A DNA stretch of 64,000 nt from Hirundichthys speculiger. Its lineage: Eukaryota; Chordata; Actinopteri; Beloniformes; Exocoetidae. The stretch spans positions 62,001 to 126,000 of the forward strand of contig JAGFBZ010001926.1 in assembly GCA_018398805.1 (NCBI GenBank), in the 5' to 3' direction. The position numbers and the translations under genes were made by a program. The notes under the pieces were generated by a model. It was given only the letters and a program-made list of their open reading frames with translations. It did not search any database and was not told the origin of the DNA. This document shows, piece by piece, positions 1 through 11,849 of this stretch (positions within the stretch are counted from its first letter, which is position 1; each line of letters opens with the position of its first letter).

Positions 1-1430
1 CACAGAGCAGCAACCCACAGATTTAAACAGCTTTCAACAAACTATACAAGAGAACAGGAACAGGCGACAGGTCTTCATATGGACTTCACACAGAGATGGG
101 AGTCATAGGCATCCCCCTTCAGCTGTCCTGCAGGCAACAAGTGATGAGGCAGCAGAAACAAAAGAACAGTTAACAAACACACACACACCCAAAATGGCCC
201 AGATCCTGGAATCCATAACAATGTCTAGGTTTAAACCGTCACCAGCAACAGTCCAACAGTTGTCCAACAGAGGCACATCCCCAACTCAAGTTTTCCTGTG
301 AATGTCTGAGAAATTGGGATGAGTCTTGGAAGCTATCAGTGTTGTAAAACCAGTGCCACTTGGGATTCCTTCCCTGCAATGCCAGCAGCATGTGCACACA
401 AGAGTATGATAATATCAGGGCTTTTTTTATTGTAGTATGGCAGCATAATGCTTTTCAGCACATATCTTCTGCATCCTTCAAGCACTAGATGTAAATGAAA
501 GGCCAATCCATAGAGCCGAGGGTGTCATCCCAGAACTGGCAACAGTAATCCTCAGTGGAGAATTTCATTCAAACCAAGGTCACCCAGCCAAAGCTGGGGA
601 AACTCTCCCGAGCGTATAAGGGCCGCCGCTTGTGCCTCATTAGTCATGGCTCTGCCGACCACCAACAGGGCATCACCATCACCTCAAAAACGTACAGCAA
701 TCATGACAGTTCATCCTCCGAGGTTGTCTGACCAGCAGCTCAGCTTGTTTCTCTGTAGGCGCCTGGGGCAACTAAAGTTGACAGAAACCACATTCTGACT
801 GCTCACGGTGAACCATTGCGATCTTAACCATAAACTGACCCAAGGCCACCAATGACTGTTGTTATGACATCTCTCCCCATCTTCAGCCGTCCCACCAGTG
901 TAGCAAACCTGTATCACTTGATGTATCACAGTGATGCCAACAACATGCACACACACACCAGTACAGCAATAGTTTTATTTGTTTGTTTGTTTTTCTTTAT
1001 TTTTTTTTTTTTGGGGGGGGGGGGGGGTGTCTATCCTTAGATTGGCAGTAGATTGACTTCAGCAAATGTCTCACTCCTTCTGGTACCTGGTACACTCCTC
1101 CTAAGTAGACAGATGAGGAGAGATGAGGAGCAGCTGTAACCATTTACCACAGTTTGGCCCTATCCCCTGAGCCACTGCTCCATGTCTCCCCCTACAGCTG
1201 AGCATGAACCACATCAATGGGGTTCTCAGATTCTTTTAAAGTTTATTTCCACTTGTAAGAATAGTATTATGGATATGTCTTTACAGAGAGAGAGAGGGAA
1301 AAAAAAGAGGCTGTTCCAAAAAAATTAGCAGTGTCTGCATTTTTCTTTATAAACTCAAACATTGACTGCATAAACTGAGAAATGCTTGAAGATTTATTTT
1401 TCCTCTGAATCACTGAACTAATATAAAATT
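1..1430. other. Intergenic sequence with no recognisable gene
   Basis: I see no coding exon with convincing splice sites or a recognisable protein here. The short open frames have no family resemblance. The stretch contains a T13 run directly followed by a G15 run at about 1000-1027, listed separately. Confidence 0.5.
1000..1027. repeat. T13-G15 homopolymer junction
   Basis: A run of 13 T is followed directly by a run of 15 G. Such a tract is unstable in replication and hard to sequence, so its exact length should not be trusted. Confidence 0.9.
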
Positions 1431-1439
1431 ACTGTTTCT

Positions 1440-3100
1440 CAGAACTGCTTCACATTTCTGCTGCATGGAGTCGGTCGACTTCTAGCACCTTTGAGCAGGT
1501 ATTTAGACCCAGGACCATTGGACTATTCTCCACCAATTCCTCTCAATTTCTTGGTTTTGCCTCAGAAACAGCATTTTTGATGTCACCCTACAGGTTTTCC
1601 ATTGGATCAAGGTCCAGGGATTGGGCTGACAACTCCATAACCAATGTTGTACCTGAATGCATTTATTGAACTTTGTATATTGTGCGAACGTGAACTGAAC
1701 GCGCTCTCTTTCCCCTTGACGAGCGTCAGGTGTGAACGAGTTCATTCGGGCAGTTGTGAACGACGCTCTTTCAAAGTTCACACATGGACAGAACCGTGCC
1801 AGAATTCCAGCGAACCCCATTTAAAATACACCACAAACGAGCCTAATATGTATCTTCGGGCTGTCGCTTCTGTCCCGCTACGTTTGAAACAAGCACGGAA
1901 GAAGATGAAAGCTGCAGTCCCCCAGAATCGGAGGAGCGTCCTGACTTCAAAGATTATAGTGTAATCTTTGAAGTTGGGGATTGAAATATTGAAATGAGGG
2001 GAAAAACATTTGCACCTTAAGGACCTGTTTTTGTCTTATAATAAAGACCATTTGGCAGCAAGTTTTTCCTCATATCTTTAATATACTGTAGAGAGAAGCT
2101 GAAAGGGGAATTACAGTTTTACATGGGCTGTCCCTTCAATGCTAATGTGAACCCTGGTTGGTTCAGGATTCAGAATTGGGCACATAGTTTTTAACAGATA
2201 AAATGGATAAAATAATTGCTGTTTGTGGTGGTGTAGTATATGGGCAGTGGCAATCATTTGACAAATAATTGCTCACAGCAACATTAAACAAGAATTTTTA
2301 AAATAAGAACTAAAAATGAACTATTTAGTTCATTTGTTGTTCCTTTTTTAAAAAAAAAAAAACTATTTAAAAACTAAAAATCTGAAAAAATAAAACTATT
2401 TTAAAAAATGAACTATTTACTACATTTTTTGAAATGGTGAACTTTTGTTCCAAATTTTAAATATGAACTATGAACTGAATTAGTTCATTTTAATTTCTGT
2501 GAACTATGAACTGAACTAGTCCGTGTAGAAATTGAACGTGCCCAACACTGCCCATAACATTAATCTTTTTAGCCTTGAACCAAGATGCTGCTGCTAACTG
2601 GTGTGTTTGGGGTCATTGTCTTATTGAGACATCCATTTCAAGGGCATTTCCTCTTCAGAATAAGGCAACATGACCTCTTCAAATGATTTAATTAAATCAA
2701 ACTGATCCTTGTTATGTGAAAAATAGACCTGACTCTTGAGTCACTTGAGTCAAGTGTTTGGGGGGGTGGTCTGACAAACTGTCTGCGACCCTTAGACCCG
2801 AAAAGTAACCTCTTCGGCACATGCCATTTTTTTTTCCATCAGTGGGACTTTGTGGAGGCCTCATGCAGATATCTTGGCTTCAAATAGGAATCTTCTAATT
2901 GTTACAGTGCTCACAGTTAACTTTAGATCTTCTTTGATCACCCTGGAGCTGATCATTGACTGACTCTTTGACATTTGGACTGTTTCTCAATCCATTGAAA
3001 TGGTAGTTTTTCATTTTCTTCCAGGTCTTTCTGGTTTTGGTTGCAATTTTAAAGTGTTTATAATGATTTTAGCTGAGCAGCCTATCATATTCTGCCATGT
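1440..3100 (-). mobile_element. Decayed DNA transposon remnant, split by a nested hAT-like element
   Basis: The flanks 1440-1641 and 2551-3100 read, on the minus strand, like eroded transposase code of a common fish DNA transposon. On the plus strand they contain phrases such as 'ggttttccattggatcaaggtc' split into pieces, and 'gtcattgtcttattgagacatcc' in the right part, which recur in many teleost genomes. The two flanks join sensibly if the block 1642-2550 is removed. No intact frame remains. The Tc1-like assignment is from memory of such repeats and is tentative. Confidence 0.5.
1642..2550. mobile_element. hAT-like non-autonomous element (909 bp) with 8-bp target duplication
   Basis: The left end begins CAATGTTG and the right end, read in reverse, begins CAGTGTTG, giving short imperfect terminal inverted repeats. 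The flanks are tccataac (1634-1641) and cccataac (2551-2558), an 8-bp target duplication with one mismatch. An 8-bp duplication with CAGTG-type ends is typical of the hAT superfamily. The inside is rich in 'gaactatgaactgaa' type repeats near the right end. It has no transposase. Confidence 0.65.
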
Positions 3101-4640
3101 GTTTTCCCCTCTACAATCAATCTAATCACCATTTTAATCAAAGTATGCTGTTCTTCTGAACAATGACCCATTTTAGAGAGAAATGCACTTTAACCAACAT
3201 GTGCAACATTTGCTGTCTTCATCCTTAAATAAGGATCACTTAATATTATCTTTTCTTCACTTCTCTGTAAATAGTAAAGAAAACTTGCATATTCACATGT
3301 CTTGGCGCCTACCTGAAAATTATTGCATAACAATCACACGAGGTCAGCAAAGGGCATCTCAATAGATTTTTTTAGGAAGTGCTCAAAAGTGTATTTTTAC
3401 TATTTTGTGAACTATTTTTGAACATGCTGATGTATCATTCAAGTAGGAAATTTAATTTGTATATGCATATTGTATGTTTGGTTTTTTTTACACGATTTAG
3501 CACAGAAAATGGCAGTGGCATTAAAATATATTATGAATACAGAAGCAAAGTCAAATATACATGCCTGAACATACATTAATGTAGTTAAACTATTCTTTTT
3601 ACTTTTATTTACCAGAGGTAATTTCACAGTCAACACATTCTGATAAAATCAAAGCATATTATTATTATTGATAATAACAACAATAATAGGTAATAGATGA
3701 AACATTCGCTCTGGATGTGGTTGAGCATGGGAAGACAATCAACTTGGTAAAGAAAACATACAATAAAAACAACTTCAAAATGCAAGGTGCACCTTTATAA
3801 CACACACAAAAAAAAAAACATGTGAGAAACAAAATTCTGTTTTCATGACTTCAGGCACTTTATCCCTAAAATCGTGATTTGATCTCAGACTCTTGATTGG
3901 TAGTGACCTAACTTTACAGGAAAACATTGAAGAAATCTTCCTCACTTATTGTATTTAGAATAAGAGAGATTCAGTGTCCAAAGAAACCATGTGAACAATG
4001 TACATTGACTTATGTATTATCTTGCTTTCCATCACAGGCCAGATGATCATAGAGCCTTAATGCAAGGCATACTTGGATAACCTGCTTTCCTTCAGATGGT
4101 GGAGCTGCTAAACTGCCCGATCGTGAAGCAATGACTGGAGTAAAAAAAAGAGAGAAAAGAAAACAACACTTCTGTAGCATTATGTGTCACATAGGTATTG
4201 TAAAGTTAAAAATAAGCCAAAAGATACAGATGACACATCCTACCCATACCAACCTATCCTCACATCACAAGTCATGACCCAAAATACCAAAGAAAACAGT
4301 CACATTGACATTACAATCAACAATAACCTTCTGCAGTGTTCAGTTATTTCTTTGCATTTTTATTTTGTTATACAATAAAGTTTTTTTGTTTGTTTTTTTG
4401 GAAGTCAATTAAACAGTGCTTTGAAGAGGGCACATCAACTGACAACAAATGATCAGGCGTTCAAATCCCATCAGGGCAACATCAGAATGAATGAAATAAC
4501 ATCCTAGTGGCTGATTACTGAATGACTACTCAACTCATCAATCAGCACTGATTTACCTCTATTGTTCTCATTTTGTTTAATCTCTGACGAATTTGATTAA
4601 TTGTTCCCTTGATATCAGATAAGGTCAGCCTGTAGCACTG
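3101..4640. other. Intergenic, AT-rich, no gene seen
   Basis: Only short open frames without family resemblance are visible. No clear repeat family was recognised here. Confidence 0.5.
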
Positions 4641-4648
4641 TATTTAAA
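4641..4648 (+). promoter_or_regulatory. TATA-like box of the small MGNSAS gene
   Basis: TATTTAAA lies about 30 bp before a likely transcription start near 4670. The noncoding first exon then runs to a donor at about 4744 (ctag|gtaaaa). It fits the coding exon that follows at 4885. Confidence 0.45.
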
Positions 4649-4899
4649 ATGGACCAGTCTGACAACCTCTTATTCACCACTAGAACTTCAGCAGAGAAAG
4701 CAGCAGCAGGAGGAGACATCTGTGTGGGTTACTTTGGCAACTAGGTAAAACACAACTTGTAAGAATTCTTCAGTAAAGCGTGTATACTATGTGGTTCTTC
4801 ACTTACAAGTCTAATTAAAGTCGTTTCTTTTTTTGTTTGGAAATTTTTGGTTTAATTCACAGATTTTCTTTTTGCATATTGCAGTTGGCATTTCCTGTC

Positions 4900-5172
4900 A
4901 TGGGTAACTCAGCATCCACAGACTTCATTACTTCCACTAACAAGAGACTGTCCTGGGGGCACCAGAAAGAAGATACAATCAAACTACAGGACTTTTTGAC
5001 CCAATGTGAGGATGAGCTCTGGAACTTCAAAGGAAAGCAAAGGTTATCTGTGAAAAAGGTCCACCTCACGCGCAGCATCCGCTACGCTGATTTAGATGTC
5101 CACAACAGCAATTTCTACCCAAATGGGACTGAAATCCTTAATCCTGCTTTTGTTGGAGACCAGGGTTCATGA
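4900..5172 (+). CDS. Small 90-residue protein with myristoylation-like N-terminus and one ITIM-like motif; not recognised
   Basis: The coding part sits in one exon that begins after an acceptor at about 4884 (tattgcag). A noncoding exon with a TATA-like box lies upstream and an AATAAA lies at 5971-5976. The protein starts MGNSAS, which fits the Gly2/Ser6 pattern of N-myristoylation. It has no signal peptide and no membrane segment. Residues 60-65 read IRYADL, matching the ITIM pattern (S/I/V/L)xYxx(L/V/I). The layout resembles the human C11orf52 type of small protein, with an MGN start and a later YAD/YAT tyrosine motif, but this is a weak resemblance by eye. If expressed, it would be a membrane-inner-face protein able to offer a phosphotyrosine docking site. 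Its position next to Siglec-like genes is suggestive only. Confidence 0.6.
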   Translation: MGNSASTDFITSTNKRLSWGHQKEDTIKLQDFLTQCEDELWNFKGKQRLSVKKVHLTRSIRYADLDVHNSNFYPNGTEILNPAFVGDQGS

Positions 5173-5970
5173 ATGACTGAACTCACTGTGTGGAAATTGA
5201 TTTGCACAAGAAGTGATCAGTTGGTTTATTTTTAAAGGCTGACTGCAAGCAATTGCTGTGAAGCTGTGGCTGCGTGAGTGGCCCGTCACTAAATGAGAGC
5301 TGAGACATTTCTTCACCCGAGAAATGTAGGTGTAAACGTGTGAACAGGAAATAAGGCTACGATCAAAGGGAAGTACATACGAAAGCAAAACCTGTTAGAT
5401 CTAAACACTTTAACACAAATTTTAAGGGAGGTGTTTCTGTAGTTAGATGATCAGATGTGAAGAAAGAACATTTATTAAGTGACTTCACTAACTGAATGAA
5501 AGACATCGAGTGTTTGCAGCTCTGCATCTGTGAAACATACAGTCTCAGGTAAAGTCATTGTGACCTTTTTTCATGGAAAATGACCTCAGTGCATCTAAAA
5601 ATATAAAGTTGGACAACTTCGTTGTGGTAATATAATTATAGTTCTATTTATGAGCTAGTTTCAGAGCTAGCATTGCTTTCAAGTTTGTCTTTTGATTTTG
5701 TCAGTAGAGCAACATGAGCCCAAAGCAAAGCCTTCTGATCACAAGTAATGACTATGAGCATAGTTACTGTAGATTATTATTATTATTAGCTGTTGTAGTT
5801 AGAGGAGTAGCAGTAGTATGTTTGTTTTTTAATCATAGATTTTTTTTTAAAGTGTTCTTCTTCAGATATTTGCAGTGTTAAACCAGTTATCATCACCAGC
5901 GTCCTGTGTGAGATAAAACTCATTTTTGTAGATGTTAATGGGACCAGATGACTGAATGTGAATTCCATGA

Positions 5971-5976
5971 AATAAA
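5971..5976 (+). terminator. Poly(A) signal AATAAA, candidate end of the MGNSAS gene
   Basis: AATAAA on the plus strand about 800 bp after the stop codon. It is the first canonical signal seen downstream, implying a 3' UTR of about 0.8 kb. Confidence 0.4.
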
Positions 5977-6059
5977 CAATTCAGAAATTAATCATACAGA
6001 CTCATAAATGTTGGAATTTGCCCATCTATAACGTATGAAAATTTATAATCTATGTCAAA

Positions 6060-6290
6060 TATGTACAATCCTAATTCCAAAAAAAATGTAATACTGTCTG
6101 AAACATAAACAAAAACAGAATGCAATGATGTGAAAACAGCATAAACACATATTTCATTCCCAGTAGAACATATAGAACATATCGGATTTTGAAACTGAGA
6201 CATTTTACAATTTCATGAAAAACATGGAATAATAACAACAGTATTTGCTCTATTGCACCATTAAGTGGACTATAACTATACAACCAGCAG
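6060..6290. mobile_element. Fragment of a fish DNA transposon end (ISL2EU/IS4EU-like, tentative)
   Basis: The block starts 'acaatcctaattccaaaaa' followed by 'aaacataaacaaaaacagaatgc'. This is the form of a widespread teleost transposon terminus (AATTCCAAnnAAGTTGGGAC type). Related sequence recurs at about 34740 and 34900 inside the TBC gene intron. The family name is from memory and uncertain. Confidence 0.4.
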
Positions 6291-6980
6291 AGCGATTCTC
6301 ATGACATGGCTCAGGCTTTCTCATGGCTTTGGTGTGTGAAGTTTTGAATTTAATAAATTAATGAATCATGTTTCTGATGTCAATACATAAATTATGAACT
6401 TATAAATGTGGCTGTCTTTATGATACAATGGCAGGGTCACTAGGTAAAGTTGGGGAGAAGGTTGGGATATGAATGTGCTATGAATGTGTTGCTTTTAAAT
6501 AAAGATTTAAAAAAAAAAACTTTCCAACAGTGCTGGACCCAAGTGAACAAAATGTGGGTGGTGGGGTCCACAGAGTGGACATGTCATTGACACAAGCTTT
6601 GAGATGCGGTTCACAAAAGTCTCCCTTGATTACTCGACATTCAGTTCAAAGTCTCGACACTGAAGGACACGTCCCTTCAGCTAGCCCCTGCTGATATGAT
6701 ATCAACTTAGTATTATATTGGCTTTTGAGCTGTGAATAAAAACCTAACTCATCATGGTCATATTTTAAAGAGAATATGTTTTCATGTTTTCTTGTGTTTG
6801 TATGAACAGCTTAGCTTGGCCATGAAGTCAGAGCAAGCAATTCTAGATACCAGAGGTCCCACTACCTGGATGATTTACTGCCCAAGTCCCAGCACAGTTC
6901 TGACTGGAGGAGTCCTGGAATTATTTTTCTTGAGCAACTCGGCTCAGCTGATGTGCTGGCGTGATGTCACCGGAGTCATA

Positions 6981-7008
6981 GATAGGTAGATAGATAGATG
7001 GATAGATA
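6981..7008. repeat. GATA tetranucleotide microsatellite
   Basis: Interrupted GATA/GGTA repeats run into 'aaactttattgtagactcagagtcc', a form often seen at LINE 3' tails in fish. The exon-like stretch just upstream (6815-6980) is probably part of the same old element. Confidence 0.7.
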
Positions 7009-7422
7009 AACTTTATTGTAGACTCAGAGTCCAAAAGAACACACAAAAAGAAGACAAAAACACACCAAATATTAATTTAAAAGACAACGGTACCAGTGTC
7101 TCCAGAGCTCAGACTGGTATCGTACAGCACTAAACTTAATATTCAAAAATTGACTGATGTCATGTCAAAATAATATCTCAGTCCTTTCAATAGACTAAAC
7201 AGTTAAACAAATAGATGTAGTAAATGTGGATTAGAATGACAAATGTCCCCTGTAAACACACCGTGGTGTGAACAACAAAAGCTTTTGTCTCTGGTGAGTG
7301 TGAGATCTATTAAAAATAGAACGGAAACTGGGCAAGTCATCTGTCATGGGAGAGAAAGATGACAGCAGTGCATCCAAGCTTATTTTATCACTTTATTTCA
7401 GGGTGGACCCGCAGCAGATACA

Positions 7423-10400
7423 ATGGGTCCTTTGAAATGGCTTCTGATTTTTATGTGCCTTTGGTTTAAAGGTATGATCCTCTCTTTTTTGCATATCCAG
7501 CTGTCATATTCTTTTGTTAGTAGTCCTCTGGGAATTTGTTTTATTTTGCACAAACATGGCTCTCTGTCTCTGCGTTTGTCCAAATATGCTTCATTTCATG
7601 ACATGCTCTTTGTACTTTTTTGCAGCTATGCAAACCAAAGGCTCATCTTGGACCGCAGAAGTACCATCCCCAATAAAAGGTCTCCTAGGATCGTGTGTGG
7701 TGATCCCTTGCTCATTTAACTACCCAGATCGAAACAGGGCGCCCACCGAATTCACAGGTTTTTGGATGAACGATCCTAATGGTTTCATCTTACACCCAGA
7801 GGAATCTAAGACGTCACAGAACTATCGGAGTCGGACAAAACTGTTGGGAGATGTCAGAGAGAAGAACTGTTCTCTGAAGATCGATCCCCTTCTGCAAAGT
7901 GACACAGGACCTTTTTATTTCAGGATTCAGATTAAAAACTACAACAGTTACACCTACAAAGGAAATGGAGTTACCATTTCAGTGATAAGTAAGTCAATAA
8001 ATCTCAAGTAAATAATGATAACAGTGCAGTTTAAATATCACCAATGATCTGCCTTTAATCCCAGTGTCCCAGTAGAACTAAGTTTAATCTTTTTTTGTGT
8101 TACTAAATTGCTGTAGATGTCATAAATTACATCATGAATTTAAACTTCATAGTTAAAATATTTATGTATTGCATACCACTTGAGGCACATTTTACCATGA
8201 CACAGGTCGGGTTGGGACAAAGATATGTTTTGTTGTTGTTTTTGTTTTTTTGTTCTACATAACTTAACACACAAAAGCTATTTCCAGACACCAGACTCTC
8301 TTTATGTTTTTGTAAAAAATTATAATGCCATGAAATAATGGCATACGTCATTCGCATCTTAAAAGCATCAGTTTCAAATGTTGTGCTTTTGAAAATTCTG
8401 GAGAAAATATGTAATTTGTGAGGGTTAATCTAAATGACCTTTTCTCTAATTCCAAGAATTATTCTCACTTCCTCATTTGTTTTCCTTCTTCTAATTGTTA
8501 AAAACGACTGTTTCTTATTGACCATTTGTCATTTCTGAGCATCCTTCACTCTGTGATGTGAATCAGTGACCTCTCTGATCTTATATACAACTTGGAGATT
8601 AAATTCACTTTGCACCTCTGTCGTGGTCAAAGTAATTGTTAACTGCTGATTGATTGTGGTCACTAGAACACTGTATATATTACTGCTAAAGTAAGATATA
8701 CTAAAATTATTATTTCACAGAAATGAACCATGATATTTAAAATTTTCTGAAGGAATATATTGGAAGACTGTCCTAAAAGTATGCTAAACTGTTGGACTAA
8801 AATGAAGTTCCTTTTTTGTTTTCAATAGAAATGAAACTTTATTTTCTGAAAAAACAACTGCATTTAAAAGAGGAAATTTTCCTTTCTGCTTTTTCAGTCA
8901 CTGTTTCCTCTTTATGTATATTAGTGTTGTGCCAGGCAGGCTGCTGCTCTCCCTTGCATATGATAAAACTATAATCACAATCATTCTACCTGCTCATTGT
9001 GGCCTGTGTGTCCCCTATGTGAACTCAGGTGAACCAAATCCTGTCCAGCTGTTGGTGAAAGAGGAGTCAAAGGAGCATGAAACTTTGTCTGCGTCCTGCT
9101 CTGTGACTCATTCCTGCCCAGCTGTTCCTCCTGTTTTCAAATGGAGTCACTCTGGACAGGAGACTTTCTTGTCACAGGAGCTTGGTGATGGCCAGTGGAA
9201 CATAACATCTCTCCTGACCTTTCAGCTAACCCATCACGACCACAACAAGGCTTTGGAGTGCTCTGTAACATATGCAGGAGGGAAGCAGCAGAGGACGTCC
9301 AAGATCCTTAAAGTTAGATGTAAGTGTTTGGAAATGTGTCAAAGTCGGGGCCATGGCATCCTTCAGAATTACAGACAATAAACAGTCTTTGAAGACAAAT
9401 TTGAAATGAATCTTAGAGAAGTGACAACACGTGAGGGTAGAGAGCCAGAAACTGAGAAAACAGAACGAACTGTAAACCAAACCATACTGAGGCCAAAGAA
9501 AAGCTACAAAAAAAAGCTGGAAAAGAGGTTATTTTTTCACCACTATGGAAACTATTTCACCCAAAGACATATATTTTAAGACAGCATAGCCATGGCAACT
9601 TATTGAAGTAGGCAGAGTCACAAGATCAGCCATCATCATGGTCTCGCCATCACTGGAAAAAGAGCAGCATGTATGTTGTCTGAACCTAAAATGTGAAGGA
9701 ACCCAAAGGGGATATAATAAAAGATATATTTTATATATCTAATATCGTGACCCGACTACCCTAAAACTGAGTGTACATGAATACTACAATACTTCATTCT
9801 TTGAACCTCAAGTCAAAGAGGATAAGTCAACATAATAAATACATTTCAACTGCTGACAGAGACTGATGGATCGATGGACAGTAATAAAAACCAGACTTAT
9901 TTTTACTTATTTTGTCACATAACTGTAGTACAAAATCTATATATACACTGCTGTGACTGATAACATTTTAACATGAATAAATCTTTATATGCAGATGCTC
10001 CCGTAAATGTGATGATTGAGTACAGGTCAGACGTAAAGGAGGGAGAAACTGTGGGCCTCATTTGTTCCAGTGAAGCTCATCCTCCCACCACCAGCTACGT
10101 GTGGCATTATGAAACTGGAGAGCAGTTGCATCAGGGGAATCTCTACGTAGTGCCAAAGGTCTCCAGACACATAGGATCCCTTTACTGTACTGCCATCAAT
10201 GAAGAAGGTCAAGTCAAATCAAGCCCTGTGCAGCTCAATGTGCTATGTGAGTAAAGACAGACATAACGATAAAGGAGAATGTAATAGAAATCAACAACTA
10301 AGTTAACTTCCTGTTAAAATACAATTTCTTGTCCTTACAGATCCCCCTGAATTTAAGGATGATTCTTCGTGTATCTCAGAGGGCAACTTGGTAAATTGTG

Positions 10401-11310
10401 AGTGCATTGTGGACTCAAAGCCTCCCAGCACGGTGCACTTTGTACTTGCTGACAAAGTTCTGCCGGGTACCAAAAAACAGAAAAATGGCTATTTTACGAT
10501 CAGTGTTCCAAAGGAAGACCTGGACTCCTTTGAATCTGTGGGCTGCTGGGCAAACAACACACAGGGAAATGCAAACTCCACACTCTTCTTACCTCTTGAC
10601 GGTAGGAACAGACATTAAACTTGAAGAAACAAAAGAAATAGTGAATGACCGCAATAGCTCCACACAGGGAAATGTCATTTCTGTTTGAACAGGCAAGATG
10701 CAGCATCTTTACATCATCATTGGAGCTGGAGCAGGGATGATTTTGGTGATACTTTTTATAATAGTGGGAGTTGTTAAAAGATGGTAGGTGAAATAAATTT
10801 GTCAATTGAAAGTAGTGACATTGTTGACATTTTATGAAGACCAAAGAACTGAACTGCAGGAAGCTGTTTACAAAATAGTTCAATCTTTACCATTGTTCTT
10901 CCAGCAGAGGGAGGCGTGGAGACACGTTAGCATCCAACATGACATCCATGATTGCAGAAAGAGCTCAGCAGCTCCCTCAGAGTACCACACCAAAAAGGTG
11001 TCAGTTACTCACCTCTGTTTGGAATAAACAAAACTTTCTCTATATCTAATATAGGTTAAAAAAAAAAAAACTGCATCACAGCCTTTTGCAAATTGTTAAA
11101 CGCATTTTTTCTTTTCTTCCCACAGGATAGAGACATATAGAGATAAGCTTGGTTCGGGAATTTATGCCAATATTCATGAATTTAGACCCGGAGAGGTATG
11201 TAAAGTTTTATTCTTTCATTTATTATATGCATGCTTAAGATAAGAGACTGAAATTCATCTTGTTTTCTGTGCAGGCTGACTGGGACGATGCAATATATGC
11301 TAATGTGTAA
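7423..11310 (+). CDS. Siglec-like receptor 1: V-C2-C2-C2, membrane segment, tail with two YAN motifs
   Basis: Nine exons join in frame: 7423-7471, 7626-7988, 9029-9319, 9995-10246, 10341-10601, 10693-10783, 10905-10997, 11126-11195, 11275-11310. The product is about 501 residues. A signal peptide is followed by a V-set domain with the paired Cys pattern GSCVVIPC, plus CSVTHSC in the next domain. That pattern gives the V-C2 interdomain bridge of Siglecs. The F strand reads [11 protein letters not shown], placing an Arg where Siglecs bind sialic acid. Three C2-set domains, one membrane helix (exon 6) and a basic tail follow. The tail ends with GIYANI and AIYANV. These are not perfect ITIMs, because residue -2 is Gly or Ala, but they match the YxN motif bound by the Grb2 SH2 domain. 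It is probably a CD22/MAG-type leukocyte inhibitory or adaptor-coupled lectin. The exact Siglec orthologue cannot be named. Confidence 0.88.
8000..9028. other. Intron 2 of Siglec-like receptor 1, no other gene seen
   Basis: About 1.04 kb of AT-rich intron between the V-set and first C2-set exons. I see no extra Ig exon or recognisable element in it. Confidence 0.6.
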
Positions 11311-11358
11311 TGAGTGGAAGAACAGCTGCAGGGCATTTCTTGTGTGGGAAAAATTTTA

Positions 11359-11361
<3 letters not shown>

Positions 11362-11432
<71 letters not shown>
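11362..11432. repeat. (TA)n microsatellite, about 35 units
   Basis: A near-pure TA run in the 3' UTR region just after the Siglec-like stop codon at 11310. It is likely polymorphic in length and can form cruciforms. Confidence 0.95.
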
Positions 11433-11437
<5 letters not shown>

Positions 11438-11664
11438 ATATGCATGAGAGAAACATTATCCTCCTTTAATTTTTTAATTCACATATGCTTCATTATATAA
11501 ATGCTGTTTATCTTACAATAACATGACCTAATGCTACACTTTTGTATATCAGAATCAGAAATATATAGACATAAAGAAATATATAGACATATATAGACAT
11601 TTCTATATATAAATATATAGACATAAATGTAAATGTACATGTAAATGTTTTGTGAATATTGTTC

Positions 11665-11670
11665 ATTAAA
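11665..11670 (+). terminator. ATTAAA, candidate poly(A) signal of Siglec-like receptor 1
   Basis: A common variant signal about 355 bp after the stop codon and beyond the TA repeat. No canonical AATAAA is closer in the plus direction. Confidence 0.35.
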
Positions 11671-11790
11671 ATATTGAAAAACCTACCTGAAAATATGGTT
11701 GTTTCTTCTTGTTATACAATATAAGTTACGCAGTTGCAAGCTTCAAGACCGAAGTTGCATCATCTTTTAAGCTTCCTATTTTGTTGGTTA

Positions 11791-11827
11791 AATTGCATTA
11801 TCATTGTGACACAATGATAATGCAATT
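11791..11827. repeat. Perfect 37-bp palindrome (18-bp arms, 1-nt centre)
   Basis: The left arm AATTGCATTATCATTGTG (11791-11808) and the right arm at 11810-11827 are exact inverse complements around a single A. Part of the arm is then repeated directly at about 11827-11847. It lies between the tail-to-tail Siglec-like genes 1 and 2. Confidence 0.9.
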
Positions 11828-11849
11828 ATCATTATCATTGTGACACAAA

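Noticed and set aside
3379..3636. Overlapping plus and minus small frames
   Set aside because: AT-rich sequence with no start context, motif or splice support.
11235..11500. Open frames with long YI repeats on both strands
   Set aside because: They are translations of the (TA)n microsatellite.
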